Origin: Sternotherus odoratus
Lineage: Eukaryota > Chordata > Testudines > Kinosternidae
Direction of reading: 5' to 3'
NCBI GenBank assembly: GCA_032164245.1
Contig: JAVMKO010000003.1
Span: forward strand, 36,637,890 to 36,701,889
DNA: 64,000 nt
In this document: positions 56,861 to 64,000 of the stretch, one piece after another
How positions within the stretch are numbered: position 1 is the first letter of the stretch
Layout: each line of letters begins with the position of its first letter
Notes under the pieces: model-generated
Told to the model about the DNA's origin: nothing
Databases searched by the model: none
What the model saw: only the letters and a program-made list of their open reading frames with translations
Translations under genes and position numbers: made by a program

Positions 56861-57034
56861 TAACTGAATTATAGGAACATAAAACATTCCAGCTTGTGTT
56901 TTATAGTGGCTCCATTATATACTTCACTCCCAACTGACACTATTTGTAATACATCTTATAGATTTATCTCAGGAGCAGAAAGACATCCTTATCTATCTAC
57001 CTTAAGTACTTATATGGCCCTCATCACTATCTCA

Positions 57035-57470
57035 GTACCTGAACACCTTACAGTCTTGAATGTATTTATCCTCACAACATGCCTGTGTGGTAGGGAAATT
57101 CTGTTATTCCCATTTTATAGATGGAGAACTGTGGCAGAGAGACTACATGGTGGGGTATTGCACTCAAGGGGTGTTTGATTTCTAAAACATGCTAACATGT
57201 TAGTGCATTAAGTGGTCTGTGGAAACCCTGCTGGTGTTGTTTGAAAATATGCTACATTAAAGAGCACAAAGGACCATCAAAGGCTACACAGACCAGGTAA
57301 TACACAATGTGTTAGTGCACTTTAGAAACCACACACCCATAGAGTGTGTAGATAAGCCCTTTAAGTGACATGCCCACGGTCGCACATGATGTCTGTGGCA
57401 GCACAGGGACTTGAGCATCAGTCTCCCATGGCCCAGGCTAGCAACGGAGCATTAGACAGAGCACTATAAT
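57035..57470 (-). mobile_element. MIR-like SINE split by an insertion
   Basis: The first part (57035-57147) reads TTGAATGTATTTATCCTCAC, CCATTTTATAGATGGAGAAC, TGTGGCAGAGAGACTAC. The second (57361-57470) continues in register: TTAAGTGACATGCCCACGGT, TGTGGCAGCACAGGGACTTG, CTCCCATGGCCCAGGCTAGC. The intervening 210 bp (about 57148-57360) is foreign and ends GTGTGTAGATAAGCCC, like the termini of the GTCTACACT MITE group. Confidence 0.65.
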
Positions 57471-57795
57471 AAACTGACAGAGTTTGAATACCTGGATAAC
57501 CGCTTTTAGATAACAGCATCCTGTACTAATTAAAAATTAACACATGTAACAAAGGAGTGTGACATAGCACTTCACATACCAATGTGATATACTACTATGA
57601 AGCAAAAGCCTGTTTAAAATATATGAGCAGAATTAATCTAAAGGCAATGGACTACTTTCTGCCATCATATGGATGTATATATTTCCCATTATAATCAATG
57701 AGCCCTGCACTTGAGTATCTGCAGGTATAGCGTGACTTAAATTTTTTAACTATATTTGTATGTACATTCCTTTTCTATTTTGATTCTCTTTCCAG

Positions 57796-57911
57796 GTGAG
57801 GTCTACCCCAAAATGTACCACTCGTGTTTTTTTCTGGTAACATATGTAGCACCACTGTGTCTTATGGTGTTGGCCTATTTACAGATATTTCGAAAATTAT
57901 GGTGCCGCCAG
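57796..57911 (+). CDS. HCRTR2: Orexin receptor type 2, exon 4 (last exon in window)
   Basis: Completes codon 217 and encodes to Gln255: the end of extracellular loop 2 (EVYPKMYHS), TM5 (CFFLVTYVAPLCLMVLAYLQ) with the conserved helix-5 proline, and the first residues of intracellular loop 3 (IFRKLWCRQ). The acceptor at 57794-57795 follows a long pyrimidine tract; the donor is GTAAGT at 57912. The exon is 116 bp, phase 1 in and phase 0 out. Loss of this exon in dogs causes inherited narcolepsy in a known canine allele (skipping caused by a SINE just upstream). Here the splice region looks clean. The remaining exons for loop 3, TM6-7 and tail are not in the window. Confidence 0.97.
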
Positions 57912-59949
57912 GTAAGTCATTGATTTATATTGTCTTATTATGTTTGTCTATTTGAATGGACAACTTTTTCCTCCAGGACCTCATCAATACAACGCTTTAT
58001 ACCCAACAAACTTCAGTAGCAGTTTTGGGTGCGCAATTTTGGAAGACTAGGATGAAGACTAGTTCATAAATGACAGCAGCCAGGTAGAATGAAAAACTAT
58101 TTGTGCTTGAGTCTAGGGCAGCCATCTAGGAGCTGGGAGATTTAGGGGATGAAGAAGCAAAAAAGATCAATTAAGGGAAGAAGATGGATCCCCAGTTGTC
58201 CTGACTGAAGGTTCCTATTGCGAGAGAATAGCTGTTGAGCTCCGAGGTTGATTTTACACAGATATTTTATATCTCCTGGAGCTGCAGAGGTGTATGAACG
58301 TTGACATTTTTTCTCTTTTTGTTATAAACTCAAAACTGAGCTGAAATTTTTGTAACAGCTCATGTTGTTTTGTTGCTGAAATATGTGCCCCCGTTTTCCA
58401 GCGATAACGGGCCCAGTCTGAGAAACGGTTGCCATACAAACCTGAAGTTCTTGTTGCAAATGTGGCAATTTTCTCAAATTTTGCATCAAGTGATCGGAAA
58501 ACAAAATAACACAAAATCACCTGAGCTGGATCACCCAAAAAATAGTGTGAAAGTTTTCAGAAACATTTTTACCACGTTAATCTAACACTATGATGAAGCC
58601 TTATGGAGCATCGTATTCAGCATGTGAGTACACTGTGCAGATTAGCAGTGGCTTCTCTGCCTGCTGCTGCAATGCTTTACATAGGTCCTGCCAGACCCCT
58701 ATCCATCCCCTGCTGCTACCCCATAAAAGACCAATAAAAGTGGGGATATTGAAGATGTAGGGTATGAGGTGAGAGAATCCATGTTCCAGACCCCAATGTG
58801 GGAATTGCCCTCCTGCCATTACTTCTGATGAGATCTGAAGATGGGATGTTGTGTTACACTCATAATATCCACCAGATCAGGGACGTAGTATATGCAGCTC
58901 CATCTGGATCTATCACATGTAGACTTAAAATTTTTGAGTGTATGCAGGTCAAAACAAAAAACATGCTTACAAATCAAATCTTTCACATATTCCCAGGATA
59001 TATATATATATCTGCAAGAGTTGATGAAATCACAAAAGCACAGCAAAAAAGCACGGCACAGGGATTTGTAATGTCATCGGTACATGGATTATCCTGGACT
59101 CAGATGCTGTTAGGTTTAGTTTATTTTAACCTTTCTGTTTACATACATGTTATCTGTAGTTTTAAGTCTAGTCATGCTCAGTGTTCATAATTTAAGATCC
59201 TAAAACTGTTTTAATATTTTTTCAAGTATTTTGGTATTTAGAATAAGAGTGAATCATGTGGACTTCATCGACAAAAGAATGGGGTTTTTTTTGTTAATGG
59301 ACCCTGTTTTTAAATTCAGGTTTTCCAATGCTTTACCTTGTCCACACTGAAAACACATGTGAACATGATCTTAATTTTAAAATTGATTATGCAGCAAAAA
59401 GAAAGCACCATTAAGGTATTGTTGCTACTACTGATGGAGAATTACAGATGTAAGTTTTCCAAGTATAGATGTAGTCAAAGTGAAGAAGGTGTCATATTAA
59501 GGGAAATTAACACCACTCACACCTATTAATGACTGAATGGCTTGTAGACATCAGGCATCCTTCTAAGTGAGGTTGGAGTGCCACAATCTATTTTTAGTGT
59601 AATTGAAATGCACTGTTCTGAATTAGGGCTGTCAAGCGATTTAAAAAAAAATAATTGTGATTAATTACTCTGTTAAACAACAATAGAATACAATTTAATT
59701 TAAATATTTTTGGATGTTTACTACATTTTCACATCTTTTCAATTATAACACAGAATACAAGTGTACAGTGCTCACTTTATTTTTTATTACAAATATTTGC
59801 ACTGTAAAAACATTTTTTTAAATTTACCTCATACAAGTACTGTAATGAAATCTTTTTATTATCAAACTTGAATTTACAAATGTAGAATTATGTACAAAAA
59901 TGACTGTGTTCAAAAATAAAACAATGTAAAATTTTAGAGCCTACAAGTC

Positions 59950-60590
59950 CACTCAGTCCTACTTCTTGTTCAGCCAATCTCTCAGACAAAAAAATTTGTT
60001 TACATTTACAGGATATATTGCTGCCCGCTTTTTATTTACAATGTCACTTGAAAGTTAGAACAAGCATTCACATGGCAGTATTGTAGCTGGTGTCACAAGA
60101 TATTTGTGTGCCAGATACGCTAAAGATTTGTATGGCCCTTCATGCTTTGACCAGCATTCCAGAGGACAAGTATCCATGCTGATGACGGGATCTGCTCGAT
60201 AATGATTCAAAGCAGAGTGGACTGATGCATATTCATTCTCATAATCTGTGTCAGATGCCACCAGCAGAATGTTGATTTTCTTTTTTGGTGGTTTGGGTTC
60301 TGTAGTTTCTGCACCAGCATGTTGCTTTCTTAAGACTTCTGAAAGTATGCTCCACACCTCATCCCTCTCAGATTTTTAAACCTTGAGTCAAGTGCTGTAG
60401 TTATCTTTAGAAATTTCACATTGGTACCTTCTTTGTGTTTTGTCAAATCTGCAGTGACAGTGTTCTTAAAACAAAAAAAAAAAAGCTGGGTCATCATCAG
60501 AGACTGCTATAATACGAAATACATGGCAGAATGCAGGTAAAACAGATCTGGAGACATACAATTCTCCCCCAAGGAGTTCAGTCACAAATT
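59950..60590 (-). pseudogene. hAT transposase C-terminal fragment (left arm, - strand)
   Basis: Reading down the - strand from about 60590: FVTELLGGELYVSRSVLPAF, then FRIIAVSDDDPA, a frame break at an A-run (60470-60483), TADLTKHKEGTNVKFLK, then the 100-codon open piece 60357-60055 with KSLAYLAHKYLVTPATI. The last block corresponds to the hAT dimerisation region (PF05699-type), where LA.KYL..PAT is followed by a SER/CER.FS motif. The catalytic core N-terminal to this is missing. Disabled by frameshifts and stops. Confidence 0.75.
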
Positions 60591-60616
60591 TAATTAGTGC
60601 ATTATTTTTTTTATAT

Positions 60617-60860
60617 GCATCATCAGCATAGAAGCATGTCTTCTGGAATGGTGGTCGAAGCATGAAAGGGCATATGAATGCTTAGCCTATCTGGCATGTA
60701 ATACCTTGCAATGGCGGTTACAAAAGTGCCACAAGAACACCAATTCTCACTGTCAGGTGACATTGCAAATAAGAAGCAGGCAGCAATATATCCCATAAAT
60801 GTAAACAAACTCATTTGTCATAGTGATTGGCTGAACAAGAGTGGACTTGTAGGTGCTAAA
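60617..60860 (+). pseudogene. hAT transposase C-terminal fragment (right arm, + strand)
   Basis: Starts in the same protein region on the opposite strand: SIEACLLEWWSKHEGAYECL followed by AYLA, then frame breaks, with DNA homologous to the - strand fragment through AATAAGAAGCAGGCAGC and GATTGGCTGAACAAGAG to the stop region. Only the dimerisation end is present. Confidence 0.7.
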
Positions 60861-61361
60861 GTTTAACATTGTTTTGTTTTTGAGTGTAGTTATGTAACTA
60901 GAATAAATCTACATTTGTAAGTTGCACTTTCATGATATAGAGAATGTATTACAGTACTTGTTTGAGGTGAATTGAACAATACTATTTCTTTTATTTATCA
61001 TTTTACAGTGCAAATATTTGTAAACAAAAATGATAATATAAATGAGCACTGTACATTTTATATTCTGAGTTGTAATTAAAATCAATATATTTGAAAATGT
61101 AGAAAAAAATCCAAAAATATTTAATACATTTCAAATTAGTATTCTATTCTTTAACAGTGCGATTACACCTGCGATTCATTGTGATTATTTTTTTTGAGTG
61201 AATCGAGTTAGTTAATTGCCATGAATCGACAGCCCTAGTCTGAATCTTTGGTACTAGCCCCAAGTAAGGAAGCATGCTGTTTATCAGAATGCCATCTAAA
61301 TATTCTGACTACTGCAATGTACCAATGATCTTGCTAGACAAACATGATGAAATCCAAAGTA

Positions 61362-61643
61362 CAGTAGACTCTCGATTATCCAGGATTGGATTAACCAGGA
61401 TGTCAAAAAAATATGCGCAACTCGCAGGGCTGACTCTGGCTTTGCTGCTGCCCCAAGCGCACACACAAAAAAACCCTACCAGGGTGCAGGGCAGCCAGTG
61501 AACCAACACCCGCTCACCCTGGTGCAGGATGGCTGGTGAATCAACCCCCACTCCCCATATTTCCTATGGATGGTGATTATCCAGGATTTTATTAACCAGA
61601 ATTATTTTTTTCCCTATCATCCTGGATAATCGAGAGTCTACTG
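61362..61643. mobile_element. pogo/Tigger-like MITE with perfect 24-bp ends
   Basis: A perfect 24-bp inverted repeat (starting CAGTAGACTCTCGATTATCC) lies at 61362-61385 and 61620-61643, with TA on both outer sides (61360-61361, 61644-61645). A second internal copy of the subterminal sequence GATTATCCAGGATT occurs at 61574. The interior has two imperfect CCAGGGTGCAGG/CCTGGTGCAGGATGGC units. It is non-coding. The perfect ends suggest it is one of the younger insertions here. Confidence 0.9.
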
Positions 61644-64000
61644 TACTAACAGCCAAGGCATTCCCAGCCCTTGACAGAAAATTTATTGAAACAGTTTGAT
61701 TTAAACAGGGCTGTTTCTAAAGTGAATTGTCAGGTGGTTAAAAGTTAGCCTCCATGAATCACAAGACATCCCTATTGTGTTTTACCTTCTGCTCTCCAAG
61801 TTATTGATCATGTCTATGCTCCTGGTCTTTGCAAACATGATTTTATCATCTCAGAATTAGGAGCTTTATGGAAGACAAAGGGCAATAGCATCAGAGGCCT
61901 GGCTTTCAGAGTAACATACATTGCTTACTAATAGGCAGGGATCCCTCCTGTTCGCAAGGATTTTGTTCCTTTATGAATCATTGAGAAGAGATAAAGCAAG
62001 AGCTGAACAATGTCCGTAGGACTGAATGGCTTTGTGCTGGACATGCTGACACACATTCAATAATTAGAGAGTCACATACACGTGCTTAGATTTATTGGAC
62101 CCATTGTGGATTTCTTTTCAATTTTTTTCTGAGTTTTAAAAGCAAGATTATGATGCTTGGCTTTCCAGCTTGATACATGTGGGGGTGAAAACAGCAGTTT
62201 TACAGCTTCTAGCGCCAGTTCTGACCATTCTAAATGCTGAGGTAAAGCATCTGAGGATTTTAAAGAGCTTATTTGTGTTCTACAAATTGTCTCCGCTAAA
62301 TGTGTCCCTATAATTCATTTAATAGTATAACTGGGAAAAGTGTGTGTTGTGCTGGTATGTATGTGATTAAAATGGGTCTCAGTAGTACGTATGTAAGCCA
62401 AGTTTTATTCTCTTTGGGCCATAGTACTTTAGCAGCAAAACTGAGAGTATGTATTTTATTTTTTGCTTGCAACCTCTTATGAGTTATTTGCTTATTGTCT
62501 TAAGGAGGCAAATTCTTGCAATTCTTATAATGCCTCCAAAGTAGAGAGAGAACAAGAACAGGTTTCTTTAGATAAGTTCTCAGTAATAACTCCTACAACA
62601 CCGGGCAACTTTATAGGATGTACAAGAAGATTCGCATTGTACCCCAATCTGTATCTATGATCCCCTCTTGCTATTAGAAGCATTGAAAAGTAGCTTGGTC
62701 TTCTCTAACCACAGACTCATCAGTCATATCTCATGTTTCATTAGAAACAAGTCATACAGAGTCTTGAGGCAAGATTCCATTTCTTTGTATCCAAATTGGA
62801 TGCAAATATCAATAAAGCTTGTCAGAAAAAAATCGTTAAAATGAAATTTTAACAAAATCAAGGAGGAGATGAAATTGCCAACATATTTGGAGGGGGCGGG
62901 TTTCTGATCAGTTCTTGTAACTAATATGATAACTCAGAAAACAAGGTAAGATTAAAACAGAAGGAAAAGCTTCAGTTTTGGAATTAGAAGGACAGAACAA
63001 CAGTATACTTCCAAGAGCCCAAATTCAGTTTTTTGCATAGTACCTCTGTGTAGTTTCTCAACAGTGAGCTGGAACAGGCCCAATACAATAAATCAGAGCC
63101 AATTCTGCCATTAGAGTAGGATAAGTCCCTGAGAATAGGGCAGGCGTTGGAAAGAACACTCTGGGGAAGCAGAGAGGAAGAATGGGAAAGGGGCTGAGCA
63201 GCTGGAGAGTAGCCGTGCTTTGTGTGTGGTTTTCAGGTTGAATTCAACCCAGAAGGATAACACACAATTTGAAAGTGGGGACTAGCTTTGCCCTAAATCT
63301 CAGAAAGGAGAAGGCCAACACAAACTAGGATTTTTTAATCTCATGATCAGTCCAGTTTTATGATTTTGGGAGTCCACCTCATGGATTTGTAATGCTTTTG
63401 AGGCAATTCTTCTTCTAGGTAGGGACCAGCACCTCCTCCACAGGAGACATTAACAAGTTCCAAGGAGTTGCTGGTGCCCTGCTGCAGGAAATTAAAGCGA
63501 CGAGACATGTGGGCTGCCTGGGCTGAAGGAGAACTGGGGAAATAGCGAACTGGGCCCACGTGAGTGCTAGTCACATGGGGAGTTGACCAGTTGTGCTGTG
63601 ACAGAGGCCCTGACCGCTGGAGCTGCGTCTTTGCAAGAGCCCAGACTTCCTTTGCAGTTAGTCAGCTATTTACCCAGAACTTAGATGTCCGAGCTCCACC
63701 TGACACAGCACCCGCTCCTGAGGGATTTAGTGAGTCCATGTCTGCACTGATGTTGGGACCACAGACCCCCGGCTGACTAAGGAAATAAATATTTTCCAAC
63801 CACAGAACATGAGAGAGCCAAGCTCTCCCATTCCATCTCAAGGGGGTGTCTGTACATGACGAGGTGCCCAACAGATGCACTTTCAGTTAGTACCATCAAG
63901 GCATACGTCAGAAAGCTGAGGAGGCAAAAATGAGCATCTCTTGCCCCAAAGGTCACCTTTATACTAATTGAGAAGCCTCTAACCCAATGCCCCCCTTCCT

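Larger units (their letters stand above)
52121..57795 (+). other. HCRTR2: HCRTR2 intron 3 (5.7 kb)
   Basis: GTAAGT donor to a pyrimidine-rich acceptor, TTGATTCTCTTTCCAG. It carries two Penelope-like fold-back repeats, an L2-like trace and MIR fragments, listed separately. About 53000-53600 and 53730-55480 hold nothing I can name apart from a C14 run at 54624-54637. The last 320 bp before exon 4 are free of recognisable repeats. Confidence 0.9.
59624..61237. mobile_element. Fold-back hAT transposon derivative with two 3' ends
   Basis: The termini TAGGGCTGTC (59624-59633) and GACAGCCCTA (61228-61237) are flanked by TTCTGAAT (59616-59623) and GTCTGAAT (61238-61245), 7 of 8 matching, a hAT-size duplication. 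Both halves are copies of the same transposase 3' end, in opposite directions. Outward from the centre each arm reads the C-terminal coding tail, then CCTACAAGTCCACTC (or its complement), then an AT-rich UTR with AAATATTTGCACTGTAAAA, then the terminus. The left arm covers about 59624-60175 and the right about 60617-61237, separated by more internal transposase DNA on the - strand. Confidence 0.85.
57912..64000 (+). other. HCRTR2: HCRTR2 intron 4, 5' part
   Basis: Begins with GTAAGT and runs past the window end. I looked for the next coding block (loop 3 with a QRKWKP-like start, then TM6) in all three + frames and did not find it. Apart from the hAT derivative and the pogo-like element, the stretches 57912-59615 and 61646-64000 show no named feature. 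Open frames such as 58798-59190 and 63347-63574 (-) lack homology I recognise. Confidence 0.85.

Noticed and set aside
57912..64000. HCRTR2 exon 5
   Set aside because: I searched the + frames for the loop 3 and TM6 coding blocks and saw none; the exon is presumably further downstream.
1..64000. CRISPR arrays, operons, riboswitches, tRNA genes
   Set aside because: No spaced short repeats with unique spacers, no prokaryotic gene layout and no tRNA cloverleaf with intact boxes were seen; the sequence is eukaryotic.

Overview
This is vertebrate nuclear DNA, most likely from a turtle. The only protein-coding gene I can support is the 5' part of HCRTR2 (orexin/hypocretin receptor type 2) on the + strand. 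Four exons with consensus splice sites (23464-23689, 49973-50151, 51877-52120, 57796-57911) join without a frame break into residues 1-255: the extracellular N-terminus, transmembrane helices 1-5 and the start of intracellular loop 3. The exons for loop 3, TM6, TM7 and the C-tail are not seen and should lie beyond base 64000. The turtle assignment is inference. It rests on CR1 LINE 3' ends of the chelonian type, on many terminal-inverted-repeat elements of kinds I associate with turtle genomes, and on a high but non-mammalian match to orexin receptor 2.

Layout. Bases 1-23463 are 5' flanking DNA packed with old and young repeats: a compound inverted-repeat element, CR1 fragments, hAT-like elements, two solo LTRs with exact 5-bp target duplications (10834-11887 and 16841-17742), a Penelope-like GIY-YIG remnant, a 5S-rRNA-headed SINE (17785-18034) and a pogo/Tc1-like fold-back (21379-21746). 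Intron 1 (23690-49972) is 26 kb. It contains a 1-kb purine-rich tract, a second copy of the first solo LTR (33515-34590), an RTE-type LINE remnant, several hAT-like elements with near-perfect 8-bp target duplications, and a perfect-TSD hAT that carries a nested pogo-like element. Intron 2 (1.7 kb) and intron 3 (5.7 kb) carry short Penelope-like tail repeats and MIR/L2 remnants. The part of intron 4 inside the window holds a 1.6-kb hAT derivative built from two opposed copies of the transposase 3' end.

Main points of interest. (1) A family of short repeats, some with exact 14-bp target duplications, carries a conserved hammerhead-ribozyme-like core and shares its arrangement with the Penelope-like fragment. 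(2) The fold-back hAT at 59624-61237. (3) The 5S-headed retroposon with an exact 12-bp duplication. (4) A pair of dated-by-structure solo LTRs, one with an acquired 20-bp hairpin. No prokaryotic features, CRISPR arrays or operons are present, and no novel protein system was found.
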